NCBI GenBank assembly: GCA_964392615.1
Contig: CAYMRB010000070.1
Coordinates: forward strand, 1-29,236
DNA length: 29,236 nt
Reading direction: 5' to 3'
Source of the DNA: CAYMRB01 sp964392615
GTDB taxonomy: Bacteria; Planctomycetota; UBA8108
A program made the translations under genes and the position numbers. A model generated the notes under the pieces. The model did no database searches and was not told where the DNA came from. It saw nothing but the letters and a program-made list of their open reading frames with translations. Shown here piece by piece: positions 8,964-16,958 of this stretch (its first letter is position 1; each line of letters opens with the position of its first letter).

Positions 8964-9401
8964 TCATGTCGGGAGCTGCATCGTCGGTTGCGCCGGTGCC
9001 TGCTCTGCCAGTACTGTGTGCTCCGAGACGCTCCAGCCGCTCGGGCTGCAATTGAACGATCCTTCTCGCAAGGCTCGCATGACGAGCGGAAGCACGCCGT
9101 CCCGCGACCGCCCGCAGGCCTCGAGACGTTCACCGACACGGTCGGCGAGGTCCTCCTCCGGCTGCGTTCCGCCGCCCTGCAGCACTTCGCGCACCATGTC
9201 CGCGACCATCGCGAACGTCGCCGCCTTCGGCTTCCGAGGAGCTCTCTTCTTACCGGTGCCGCGCAGCGCGGCGATGCCTGCGCGAACGCGATCGATGTCC
9301 TTCTCGAGCTGACGCTGCCGCTTCTGGAGCTCGGCCGCCTCCTTCTTCAGCGACGCCTCCTCTTCCCTCAACTCATCGAGAACGGTGTCGATACCTGCCA
9401 T
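8964..9401 (-). CDS. Small coiled-coil protein with possible winged-helix C-terminal domain
   Basis: This is a 145-residue protein of unknown function. Residues 1-46 form a strong predicted coiled coil (heptads such as LREEEASLKKEAAELQKRQ). A basic linker GKKRAPRKPK follows at about 49-59. Residues from about 60 to 125 (FAMVADMVREVL, EEDLADRVGERLEA, LPLVMRALREGSF) have the length and helix pattern of a small winged-helix or HARE-HTH-like domain; this is inference from pattern only. The ATG at 9401 is preferred over an upstream start at 9560 because the coiled coil begins here and an AGGAG lies about 14 bases upstream. A role in DNA binding is possible but not shown. Confidence 0.7.
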   Translation of the reverse strand: MAGIDTVLDELREEEASLKKEAAELQKRQRQLEKDIDRVRAGIAALRGTGKKRAPRKPKAATFAMVADMVREVLQGGGTQPEEDLADRVGERLEACGRSRDGVLPLVMRALREGSFNCSPSGWSVSEHTVLAEQAPAQPTMQLPT

Positions 9402-9639
9402 GGTGACCCTGTCTCCTCTTGTCTTCCCGTGTTCGGGGGCACGGGTACCCGAGACCCATCCCGAGACGCGCCAGCGAGAATCGTGCCCGAGCGGTCTCCC
9501 CGCCCCCCGACGGCGCGACAACTCCCGCTGGGGCGGCGCTGGGCTCCCCGTCGCGGCCACGAGGTCACCGCGTCAACGCGCGATGCGAGCCGGGACGGAT
9601 CCGGGCGGCCGGGTAAGAGGGGGCCGGTCGACGAGGTCG

Positions 9640-10668
9640 TCAGAACTCCGCTTCGCGCTCGAACACCGGCACGGCGAGGTTGTCCGAGTGGAGGACGAGG
9701 AATTTGTAGCCGACGCGCACGCGAACCCGACCGTGCTCGATCGGCAGGTCGTACTCGAATCGCCGCGTCTCGCCGGATCGCAGCTGCGTCGACGTCTCCG
9801 ATGCCCTCTGCGCGCGACGCACCGTCTTGAACGACTCCCGCTGCTCGAAGCGCTCGACGCCATCGCTGTCGAACACGGTCGTCAGCAGGAAGAGCTCGCG
9901 GTTGTAGATCTCGCCCGGAACGTTGTGCCCGGCCCCCGTGTTCGCGATCCGCACATCGACCTTGCCGCTCGCTATAGCGACGTGGAGCTCGAGCGCGCCG
10001 CGCAGGAATTCCGGATCGCGCTGACTCCGCATGCGGTGACTGCGCCGACGGCGCGGCGGTCCGTCCGTCACGACCGGAGCGTCGACGAGCGGCATGTGGC
10101 AGCTCTGGCATGTGTAGCCCTTCGTCGCCCACTCCGACTGCTTCCACTCATCGAGCGATCCGTGCGGCGCATGGCACGATGCGCAGATGCGCGACTGAGT
10201 GAACGTCGGATTCTCGCGCGGGTTGCACGCGGCGTCCGACGACGGCCGCGGCCCCTCGACGTGGTCGACGTTGACGTGGCAGGCGATGCAACCGACCCCT
10301 TCGTGAAACAGATCGGTGCGGATCACGGCCAGCGCCTCGATGCCCGTCTCGAGAACCGGACGCGGTGCGTGGCAGCAATTGCACTCCGTGAGCTTCGGAT
10401 CCTGCACGAGAAGCGGCTGGTTGAACCAGGCTTTCGAGTGCTGGTCCTCGAACCACTCGTCGAAGATCTCGCGGTGGCAAGGCTCGCACTCCTCGTTCGA
10501 GCGGAACCGAAACGGCCGCAGCGCGATGGCCTGATCCGAGCCTCCGAGTTCGCCGCCCGCTCCGCCGACCTCTTCGAGAGGTTGATCCGCCAGGTACCAC
10601 ACCGCGACGATCCAGCCCGCAAGCCCGGCGGCGAGAAGGACGATGGCCGAGACTCTCAACGCCGACAT
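9640..10668 (-). CDS. Membrane-anchored pentaheme c-type cytochrome
   Basis: This 342-residue protein has an N-terminal hydrophobic anchor (about residues 6-27), so the rest is expected in the periplasm. It carries five CxxCH haem-binding motifs at residues 61-65 (CEPCH), 96-100 (CNCCH), 127-131 (CIACH), 162-166 (CASCH) and 187-191 (CQSCH). Spacing and the DEWFEDQHSKAW segment resemble the cytochrome c554 group. After about residue 225 a beta-sandwich-like region follows with IANTGAGHNVPGE, a motif often seen behind multihaem domains in planctomycetes and proteobacteria. It is expected to carry electrons; donor and acceptor are not evident here. The ATG lies 13 bases inside the end of the ATPase gene, so the two are co-transcribed. 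The frame is open upstream, but that part only overlaps the ATPase gene. Confidence 0.92.
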   Translation of the reverse strand: MSALRVSAIVLLAAGLAGWIVAVWYLADQPLEEVGGAGGELGGSDQAIALRPFRFRSNEECEPCHREIFDEWFEDQHSKAWFNQPLLVQDPKLTECNCCHAPRPVLETGIEALAVIRTDLFHEGVGCIACHVNVDHVEGPRPSSDAACNPRENPTFTQSRICASCHAPHGSLDEWKQSEWATKGYTCQSCHMPLVDAPVVTDGPPRRRRSHRMRSQRDPEFLRGALELHVAIASGKVDVRIANTGAGHNVPGEIYNRELFLLTTVFDSDGVERFEQRESFKTVRRAQRASETSTQLRSGETRRFEYDLPIEHGRVRVRVGYKFLVLHSDNLAVPVFEREAEF

Positions 10669-11417
10669 CGACGGCCTCCCGCACCGCCCTTCGACGCTCG
10701 CGCCACGATCTTGTCGTCGATCGTCACCTCGCGCGACGCGTCGAGAGACTCGAAGACGCGGTAGAGTAGCTCCACGACCTGACGCAGGCTGCCGTCGGAC
10801 TCCGCCGCGAGGCGGCGCGCCGTGCGCGACTGGAGGCGAAACCGCTCCGTGTCGCCGCCGGCCAACTCGATGCGCCGGCGAAAGACGGCTTCCACCTGTG
10901 GGCCGTCGACGGGCGCCAGCTGCCAGGTCTCCAGATCGGAGCCGAGAGACCGCGACAGATCCTCGTGCGTCGCGACGATCATCCGCCGGTCGCCGGCGTC
11001 GACCCACTCGCGCAGGGCTCGGCGGCCGCGCCGGTCGAGACGTTGCGCCTCGTCGAGCACGCAGACGTCGATCCCGTCGCCAGGCTCCTCGAAGGACGCG
11101 CCGTTCGGCGGCAGGAACCGCTTGAGACATGCGAGGCCACGCCCCTCGAGCTCGCGAACGACCGCGGCGAGGAACAGCGACTTCCCGCGGCCGGGCGCGC
11201 CGATCACCTGCACGAAGCGGGCGGACGAATCGGCAACGGCGGCGACGGATGGCCCGGCGCCCGGCGCGGACGCGACGAAGGCGCGGACCGCAGCGGCAGC
11301 ACGGAGATCGCGAAACGGATTGCCGTCGAGCCCCATCGCGCGGAACCGCTCGAGGTTCGCGGCGGGCGACTCTGCTCGGCGATTCTTCGACGACGGTTCG
11401 GCTCTGCGCTCGGTCAT
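10656..11417 (-). CDS. ExeA/TniB-like AAA ATPase
   Basis: This 253-residue soluble ATPase has Walker A GAPGRGKS near residue 75, Walker B VCVLDEAQRLD near residue 117 and a sensor-like IVATHEDLS. A helical lid part follows with a conserved-looking FRLQSRTARRLAAESDGSLRQVVELLYRVF. The pattern of NPF at about 33 followed by the Walker A motif is that of the ExeA/TniB/MSHA-GspA group, whose members move or load partner proteins. AGGAGG lies a few bases before the ATG. It overlaps the pentaheme cytochrome gene by 13 bases, so it may help with cytochrome assembly, secretion or regulation. No transposase or secretion gene is nearby, so the link is inferred from position only. Confidence 0.85.
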   Translation of the reverse strand: MTERRAEPSSKNRRAESPAANLERFRAMGLDGNPFRDLRAAAAVRAFVASAPGAGPSVAAVADSSARFVQVIGAPGRGKSLFLAAVVRELEGRGLACLKRFLPPNGASFEEPGDGIDVCVLDEAQRLDRRGRRALREWVDAGDRRMIVATHEDLSRSLGSDLETWQLAPVDGPQVEAVFRRRIELAGGDTERFRLQSRTARRLAAESDGSLRQVVELLYRVFESLDASREVTIDDKIVARASKGGAGGRRCRR

Positions 11418-11441
11418 CGGACCTCCTGGGGTTCCGATCGA

Positions 11442-11468
11442 GTGTACACGGCCTCGAGCGTCATGACG
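11442..11468. promoter_or_regulatory. Two palindromes in a divergent promoter region
   Basis: GTGTACAC (11442-11449) and CGTCATGACG (11459-11468) are perfect palindromes in the 166-bp space between the ATPase and the MfnD-like gene, which diverge. On the - strand the first includes TACACT, a possible -10 element. They could be operator sites, but short palindromes also occur by chance. Confidence 0.3.
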
Positions 11469-11583
11469 ACGGCTGGACTTCCCGTCCGAGGTCGGACAAA
11501 GTCGTGTTCATCGCGAACCCGCCACGGCGACGGCTGCCGAGCCCGATGACGCCTGGCGGCGTGACAACACGGCTCAAGCACGC

Positions 11584-12657
11584 ATGCATTCGATTCTCGT
11601 CCATGAACACGTGAGCGGTGGCGGCTACAGCGATCACGCGCTGCCCCGATCGTTGCTGCGCGAAGGTCGCGCGATGCGCGACGCATTCGTCGAGGATTTC
11701 GCTCTCGTGGCCGGGCTCGACGTGACCGCCACGAACGATGCGCGACTCGAACCGGTCGGCCTTCCATGCCGCGTCGCGTCCATCGACTCTCCGGAGGTGT
11801 TGACGCGAGAGATCGCCGCGCGCGCTCGCGACGTCGACGCGGTGCTCGTCATCGCGCCGGAGATCGAGGGTGCGCTGCTCACGATCGCGCGCACGGTCGT
11901 CACAGCCGGTGGCACGCTCGTCGGCGGCAGCCTCGAGGCGATCGAGATCGCCGCTGACAAATTGCGCTTGACCGCTTGGCTCGAGCGCGCGGGGGTCGCG
12001 ACGATCGAGGCTCGCGCCTGCGCGAACGGGGACGTGGCCACGAATCCGGTCGTCGTCAAGCCCCGCTGGGGTGCCGGATCCGAGGGCGTTTTCACGCTCC
12101 CGGCGGGCTCGCGTGTGCCGCTGCTCGACCTGCCGTCGGTCATCACGCCGCTGTGCTCAGGCCTCGCCGCGAGCGTTCTGTGTCTCGCCGGCCCCGATGG
12201 CGTGCTGGCGCTGCCGCCGTGTGCGCAGCGGCTCTCGAACGACGGTCGCTTCGCCTACCGCGGCGGTGATCTTCCTCTCGCCCCGGCCGCCGGTCGACAC
12301 TGCGCTGACGACGAAGCCCTGCGGTGCCGCGCTCGCGATCTCGCGGTGCGCGCGGTCGAGTCGCTGCCGGACGCGCGAGGCTTCTTCGGCGTCGACCTGC
12401 TGCTCGCTCTCGACGAGCACGACGACGGCGCGAGTCCCGCGACGGATCGCGTCGTCGAGATCAACCCGCGCGCGACGACGTCGTACTGCGGGCTGCGAGC
12501 GGCGACGGACGCGAACCTCGCACTGCTCGGCCTGGAGCACCTCCGCGGCGGCTCGCACACGACACCTGTGTTTCGCGACGAGCCGATACGTTTCGCATCA
12601 GACGGCACGATCTCGACTCGCTCCGACGAGGCGCTCTTGCCGGGAGCTCCCCCGTGA
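11584..12657 (+). CDS. ATP-grasp ligase, MfnD-like (tyramine/tyrosine--glutamate ligase type)
   Basis: This 357-residue ATP-grasp protein begins MHSILVHEHVSGGGY, as in the archaeal MfnD group, which forms gamma-glutamyltyramine for methanofuran. An N-terminal Rossmann-like part is followed by the ATP-grasp core: the segment ADKLRLTAWLERAGV at about 120, VVKPRWGAGSEG at about 156-167, and the Mg-binding strand VVEINPRATTSYCGL near residue 295. The closely linked downstream MfnF-like gene and the other C1 genes make a role in a methanofuran or methylofuran side-chain step likely. In bacteria the acceptor may be tyrosine rather than tyramine. The start has no strong Shine-Dalgarno site. The stop overlaps the next start as GTGA. 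Confidence 0.8.
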   Translation: MHSILVHEHVSGGGYSDHALPRSLLREGRAMRDAFVEDFALVAGLDVTATNDARLEPVGLPCRVASIDSPEVLTREIAARARDVDAVLVIAPEIEGALLTIARTVVTAGGTLVGGSLEAIEIAADKLRLTAWLERAGVATIEARACANGDVATNPVVVKPRWGAGSEGVFTLPAGSRVPLLDLPSVITPLCSGLAASVLCLAGPDGVLALPPCAQRLSNDGRFAYRGGDLPLAPAAGRHCADDEALRCRARDLAVRAVESLPDARGFFGVDLLLALDEHDDGASPATDRVVEINPRATTSYCGLRAATDANLALLGLEHLRGGSHTTPVFRDEPIRFASDGTISTRSDEALLPGAPP

Positions 12658-13679
12658 TCGGTGCGGGTCTCGACATCGGCGGTGCGAACATCAAGGCCGC
12701 GCGGTCGGACGGATGTGCGGTATCCGTCGCGTTCCCTCTTTGGAAGACCCCGGAGTCGCTCGAGGAGCGGCTCGTCGCGATACTCGACGATCTCGACGCG
12801 TTCGATCGCCTCGCGGTCACGATGACCGGAGAGCTCTGCGACTGCTTCGCAACGCGCGCCGAGGGTGTTGCGCACATCCTGCAGAGCGTCGACGCGGCAT
12901 GCCGTCGCGTCGGCGTGTCGCAGCAGAGCGTTCGCGTGTGGTCGCTCGACCAGGATTTCGTGACGCTCGACGAGGCGGCCGCTCGTCCGCACGATGTCGC
13001 CGCCGCGAACTGGCTCGCGCTCGCCGCGCACGTCGCTGCGATCGATGCGCACGACCGCGGCGTGCTCGTCGACGTCGGATCGACGACCACCGACATCGTC
13101 CCGTTCGAGGCCGGCCGCGCGGTGCCGCGAGGCCGCACGGACACCGATCGCCTCACGACGGGCGAACTCGTCTACAGCGGCGCTCGTCGCACGCCACTCT
13201 GCGCGCTCGTCGGATCGGTTCGCCATCGCGGCGCGGAATGCCGCGTCGCGGCCGAGCTCTTCGCGACGACGCTCGACGCGTACATCGTCCTCGGCGAGGT
13301 TGCCGAGCGCACCGACGACGTCGACACCGCAGATGGCCGCCCGGCGACTCGCGAGTGCGCACGCGCCCGACTCGCGCGACTCGTGTGCCGCGACCCCGAC
13401 GAGTTCACGAGCGGCGATGCGCTCGAGATCGCCGAGCAGACCGCGGCGGCGCAGATCGAGGCCCTCGATTCCGCGCTGCGCCGCGCCGTGGACCATCCGA
13501 GTCGAGTCGACCGCTGGGTCGTCTCCGGATCCGGCGAGTTCCTCGCGCGCCGACTCGTCGCGCCGTACCTGGCCGGCGACGCGCCCCTCCGTTCGCTCGC
13601 CGACCTCGTCGGACAGTCCGCGTCGATCGCCGCCTGCGCATGGGTGCTCGCGCAGCGGGTTGCGGGCCGAAGTCTCTGA
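12654..13679 (+). CDS. H4MPT-linked C1 pathway protein, MfnF-like, hydantoinase/oxoprolinase fold
   Basis: This 341-residue protein starts with GTG and reads IGAGLDIGGANIKAA, the nucleotide-phosphate-like loop of the hydantoinase A/actin-like fold. A second hallmark is VLVDVGSTTTDIVPF near residue 140, followed by RGRTDTDRLTTGELVYSGARRTPLC, typical of the family known as 'probable H4MPT-linked C1 transfer pathway protein' (TIGR03123). The archaeal member is reported to be MfnF, which joins the furan diphosphate unit to gamma-glutamyltyramine. It is not a true hydantoinase: it is far shorter and has no HyuB partner. Its 4-base overlap with the MfnD-like gene supports shared work on a methanofuran-type cofactor. 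The reaction in bacteria is inferred. Confidence 0.85.
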   Translation: MIGAGLDIGGANIKAARSDGCAVSVAFPLWKTPESLEERLVAILDDLDAFDRLAVTMTGELCDCFATRAEGVAHILQSVDAACRRVGVSQQSVRVWSLDQDFVTLDEAAARPHDVAAANWLALAAHVAAIDAHDRGVLVDVGSTTTDIVPFEAGRAVPRGRTDTDRLTTGELVYSGARRTPLCALVGSVRHRGAECRVAAELFATTLDAYIVLGEVAERTDDVDTADGRPATRECARARLARLVCRDPDEFTSGDALEIAEQTAAAQIEALDSALRRAVDHPSRVDRWVVSGSGEFLARRLVAPYLAGDAPLRSLADLVGQSASIAACAWVLAQRVAGRSL

Positions 13680-13710
13680 CACGGCATGTGACGGCCGCCT
13701 CGTCCGTGCG

Positions 13711-13716
13711 TACAAT
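13711..13716 (+). promoter_or_regulatory. Possible -10 element before the dockerin-tailed gene
   Basis: TACAAT stands out in GC-rich DNA in the 215-bp space after the MfnF-like gene. No convincing -35 element is visible at 16-18 bases upstream. If used, the transcript would have a leader of about 175 bases. Confidence 0.3.
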
Positions 13717-13894
13717 CGGTGCATGGGCTGACCACGTACGACGCAGCCTACGGCGACGACTCCCGGCAAACCATGCCTGCAGGGTTGGAGCCTGACCGCT
13801 TCGCGGCAGCTCGACTCCGCAGGGCCGACACGGGTCGCCGGCTCACGCGCGGACCGACGCGCCGCCAGAGATCGTCCACACGGAGCGACGACAG

Positions 13895-15172
13895 ATGATG
13901 ATGACTCGCGCAGCGCAGAGCCTTCTCGCCGCATGGCTCCTGATCTCGGTTTCTCCGGTCGCCGCACAGGAATCGCGATTCGTCGACGTTCGCGTCAACG
14001 ATCTCGTCGCCGATCCGTGCCGCGACACGATCTGGGTGTCCGTTCCGAGCTCCGCCGGCGCGCCGTACGGCAACCACCTCGTGCCGATCGATCCGTCGAG
14101 CGGCGCGATCGGCACACCCGTCTTCGCGGGCAGCGAGCCGGACCTGCTCGCCATCGCCGACGACTGCAGCACGATCTGGCTCGCTCTCGATGGCACGAAT
14201 CGCGTCGTGCCGTTCGACGTCGCGGAGCGCACGATGGGCGAGCCGTTCGAGATCGGCGCGGCGAGCTGGCGCGTCGAAGACATCGAGGCCGTGCCGGGTC
14301 GCGCCGACGCGATCGTCGTCTCTCGCAACCCCGGCCCGGGCGGATCACGCAATGTCGGCCTGGCGGTGTTCGTGGACGGGACGGCGTTGCCGACGACAGC
14401 CGGAGGCCCGATCAACGCGATTGCGTTCTCCGAGTCGGCCGACGCGCTCTACGGACACAATAGCGGCATCAGCCCACACAACGACTTCAAGACCATCTCG
14501 ATCGACTTGAATCCGGACGGCGGCGTCAGCGTGGTCACGTCGACAGGCAACGTCTTCGGCGTGTTCCAGGATCGCATCAAGTTCTCCGGCGGACGGGTCT
14601 ACGGCGATCGCGGCGATGTCATCGATCCGGCCCGGCACGCTCCGGTCGGCAGGTTCGGTGGCTTGCCGTTCGGCACCCATGCCTTCGTTCCGGACGCGGC
14701 GAGCAACCGTGTATTCTTCGCGTTCGGGAGCGTGGTTCGCGCCTACGACGCGACGACGTTTCTCGTCGCAGGAGAGATCGAGGTCCCGGGAGCCCGCCCC
14801 GCCCGCACGGTGATCCGTTGGGGCGGACGCGGCCTCGCGTTTCCCGACGGCGAGGGCCTGCGGATCCTCGTAAACGACCTCGTCGCCGGTGACCGACCGC
14901 TGCTTCGACGCGGCGACGCGAACGGCGACGATCGATTCGATCTCAGCGACGCGGTCCGCGTGCTCGAGTTCCTGTTCCAAGGCGGCGTCGAGCTGACGTG
15001 CCCGGACGCCGGCGACACAGACGACGACGGCAGGCTCCTGGTCACCGACGCGGTCTTCGCGCTCGAATTCCTGTTTCAGGGCGGACCACCGCCGCCGCCG
15101 CCTGCCTTCCCCGCGTGCGGACCGGATCCGACCGCGGACGACCTCGGCTGTGACCGGCGCGCATGCCCGTGA
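13895..15172 (+). CDS. Secreted protein with dockerin-like C-terminal tail
   Basis: This 425-residue protein has a signal peptide (about 1-25, ending SPVAAQ). Residues from about 28 to 335 contain repeated strands such as IWVSVPSS, IWLALDGTNRVVPFDV and RVFFAFGSVVRAYDATT, which suggest a beta-propeller. The C terminus holds two EF-hand-like calcium loops: GDANGDDRFDLSDAVRVLEF and GDTDDDGRLLVTDAVFALEF, each followed by LFQGG, then a Pro-rich Cys-containing end. This tail is like type I dockerins and is frequent in planctomycetes, where its partner is often unknown. GGAG lies 9 bases before the first of three consecutive ATG codons, so the exact start may shift by one or two residues. It converges on the HDOD gene. 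Its function is unknown. Confidence 0.85.
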   Translation: MMMTRAAQSLLAAWLLISVSPVAAQESRFVDVRVNDLVADPCRDTIWVSVPSSAGAPYGNHLVPIDPSSGAIGTPVFAGSEPDLLAIADDCSTIWLALDGTNRVVPFDVAERTMGEPFEIGAASWRVEDIEAVPGRADAIVVSRNPGPGGSRNVGLAVFVDGTALPTTAGGPINAIAFSESADALYGHNSGISPHNDFKTISIDLNPDGGVSVVTSTGNVFGVFQDRIKFSGGRVYGDRGDVIDPARHAPVGRFGGLPFGTHAFVPDAASNRVFFAFGSVVRAYDATTFLVAGEIEVPGARPARTVIRWGGRGLAFPDGEGLRILVNDLVAGDRPLLRRGDANGDDRFDLSDAVRVLEFLFQGGVELTCPDAGDTDDDGRLLVTDAVFALEFLFQGGPPPPPPAFPACGPDPTADDLGCDRRACP

Positions 15173-15180
15173 CGCCGCGT

Positions 15181-15202
15181 CAGCAGTCCGCGAAGAGAAA
15201 GC
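15181..15202 (+). repeat. Dispersed repeat motif, degenerate copy 2
   Basis: CAGCAGTCCGCGAAGAGAAA resembles the TAGCAGTCCGTTGAAGAAGG motif with a few changes. It fills most of the 37-bp space between two convergent genes. A perfect 12-bp palindrome CCGGCTAGCCGG follows at 15206-15217 and includes the stop of the HDOD gene. Confidence 0.55.
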
Positions 15203-15209
15203 AAACCGG

Positions 15210-16751
15210 CTAGCCGGCGACTTCCTCGACCACGACCGGCGTCGGTGAGTTCGGACGCAATAGTCGTTGGTAGAGCGCGGACGCCTGCTGGCGATCGAGC
15301 TTGAGTCGGTTGAGAGACTCCTCGAACTGCGCGCCGAGCGTCTGGTGATAGCCGACGCGATAACCGCTGGCCTGCGCCAGTCCGTTCGCGACGACCACGA
15401 TGTGATCGAGTTGATTCGTCTTGCCGCCGCCGCCGGAGTGGTGATCGCGGATGACGCGCTTCAGCAGGCGCGGGAAGTTCCAGCGCTCCGCGCAGACCTT
15501 CCCGACCTCACAGTGCGACCTGCCGAAGTACTCGTTCTCGACCTCTTCGACGTCGCGACGGTTCTGGATCGATTCCGCGACGACCTTGTGGTACTTCGTC
15601 GGATCGCTATCGAAGAGAATGAACGCGCCGAGGTTGTGGAGGAGCCCTGCTAGATACGCCTCGCCGGGAAAAGGATACGATGTCTGCGTCGCGAGGTACC
15701 GAGAGAGCTGGGCGCAAACCTTCGCGTGATCCCAGAGGTCGCTCCAATAGCTCTTCACGGGATAGAACATGCCGCGCGCCGCCTCCGGCAGCAGCAGGCT
15801 GCGAACCTGGAACTCGCCGAGAAGCCCCGACAGATTCGAGATGCTCATCGAGTCGCGACGGATCTCCGTGGTGCACAGAGTGAGAATCCGCAGCACCTTC
15901 GCCGTGAGCATCGGCTCTCCAGCCAAGACTCGAGTGATGGCATCCGCATCGAGCTGCTCGTTGGCCAGCGTTGCGAACAGCAGTCCGGGCACTTCCGGCG
16001 AGACCGGCCAGCTTCGGACGCCCGGCATGCTTTCGCCGGATTCGCGCCCCTGGCCGTTCGACTCGCCACGAACCATGCCGAGATCGAGGAGCTCCCTGAG
16101 CGCGACCGCCGTCGCGCTCGCGCCGTCGGCGCAGTGCGACAACACGTCCTTGACCGATCGCGATCCATCGACGATCGACAAGACCTCCGTCGCCTTCGCG
16201 CCGCACTCGGCCGAGGGCTCCGTGTCCGTACGCGAAAGGATCACATCGACGTCCGGGAACAGCGACTCGACATAGCTGTCCTCATCCGTGATGCGCGCCG
16301 CCTCGAGGATCACGGATTGGGTCGAGATCAGCTGATCGTCGATCACTTCGAACGGCGGCTCGTGGTCGTCGAAGAGGAACGCCCCTTCCGGCCATACGAG
16401 CACCTCGCGGAGGATATCGAGGACCTGGGCGTGCACCGCCTTCTGCAGTTGCGATGCATCGATTCGACCCGCCGCCAAGAGACGTCGACCGAGATAGGGC
16501 TCTTCGCCCGGGGTCAGGTCCTGAGCGTCGTCGAGTTCGTCGGTGTCGATGAAGCCGAGGCGTACGAGAAAATGGCCGAGGCGTCGCTTCTCGTGGCGGC
16601 TCGTCGCGTGGACGATGTTCCCCTCCCAGAAGAGAAACCCGCGCTCCTCGCGTTTCGTCACCAAGCTCAGAACCCCGGTCTTCCGGAGCTGGCAAATCAG
16701 CGAGAACACATCGGGAAGCGAGATGCTGTCGAGGCTACCCTGAAACGCCAT
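15210..16751 (-). CDS. DUF4388/HDOD-domain signalling protein
   Basis: This 513-residue cytoplasmic protein begins with a DUF4388 (PatA N-terminal-like) region: GSLDSISLPDVFSLICQLRKTGVLSLV, then GFLFWEGNIVHATS. A second part at about 60-150 (HFLVRLGFIDTDELDDAQ, LGRRLLAAGRIDASQLQKAV) continues the same type. From about 245 to 450 lies an HDOD domain with AYLAGLLHNLGAFILFDS and HCEVGKVCAERWNFPRLLKRVIRDHHS. HDOD proteins are related to HD hydrolases but usually act as signalling modules in chemosensory and cyclic-di-GMP contexts. No GGDEF or EAL domain is attached. It is the next gene after mtdB on the same strand, 207 bases away, so co-transcription is possible but weak. The start has a distant GGGGGAG. 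Confidence 0.88.
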   Translation of the reverse strand: MAFQGSLDSISLPDVFSLICQLRKTGVLSLVTKREERGFLFWEGNIVHATSRHEKRRLGHFLVRLGFIDTDELDDAQDLTPGEEPYLGRRLLAAGRIDASQLQKAVHAQVLDILREVLVWPEGAFLFDDHEPPFEVIDDQLISTQSVILEAARITDEDSYVESLFPDVDVILSRTDTEPSAECGAKATEVLSIVDGSRSVKDVLSHCADGASATAVALRELLDLGMVRGESNGQGRESGESMPGVRSWPVSPEVPGLLFATLANEQLDADAITRVLAGEPMLTAKVLRILTLCTTEIRRDSMSISNLSGLLGEFQVRSLLLPEAARGMFYPVKSYWSDLWDHAKVCAQLSRYLATQTSYPFPGEAYLAGLLHNLGAFILFDSDPTKYHKVVAESIQNRRDVEEVENEYFGRSHCEVGKVCAERWNFPRLLKRVIRDHHSGGGGKTNQLDHIVVVANGLAQASGYRVGYHQTLGAQFEESLNRLKLDRQQASALYQRLLRPNSPTPVVVEEVAG

Positions 16752-16875
16752 GTGCTGGCTGAACTCCCCCGGACTGTTCGTCCGCCCATGCTGCGAGATC
16801 CCGCACGCGAGTGCCGCCCCGGTATGCTGCGCCGAGTGCGCAGAAGTCTACCCCGCACGCCGCGGTTTGCAACTG

Positions 16876-16894
16876 GGCCGGCAGGTCGCCGGCC
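16876..16894 (-). terminator. Possible stem-loop terminator after mtdB
   Basis: GGCCGGC and GCCGGCC form a perfect 7-bp stem with a 5-base loop, about 65 bases after the mtdB stop. No T-run follows on the - strand, so it would be a weak or factor-assisted terminator, or a leader structure of the HDOD gene. Confidence 0.4.
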
Positions 16895-16932
16895 GTTACC
16901 GGAACAGTGCCGGAAGCGAGGAGTCAGGGGCC

Positions 16933-16958
16933 GCTAGCAGTCCGTTGAAGAAGGGCCG
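16933..16958 (+). repeat. Dispersed repeat motif, copy 3
   Basis: GCTAGCAGTCCGTTGAAGAA continues into GGGCCG and ends directly at the mtdB stop codon (TAA on the - strand, 16959-16961). It shares 17 bases with copy 1 and TAGCA...CCGTTGAAGAAGG with the copy at 28841. Confidence 0.8.

Noticed and set aside
7920..9830. 636-codon + strand frame across the importer and coiled-coil genes
   Set aside because: It crosses two well-supported - strand genes and the inverted repeat and has no recognisable domain.
10656..11417. Transposition protein TniB in a Tn7- or Mu-like element
   Set aside because: No transposase, integrase or terminal repeats are nearby, and the gene overlaps a cytochrome gene.
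12654..13679. A true hydantoinase or oxoprolinase subunit A
   Set aside because: At 341 residues it is about half the usual size, lacks a B subunit and carries the pattern of the H4MPT-linked group.
12255..13967. 570-codon - strand frame opposite the MfnF-like gene
   Set aside because: It runs against two genes with clear family motifs and looks like a mirror of their codon use.
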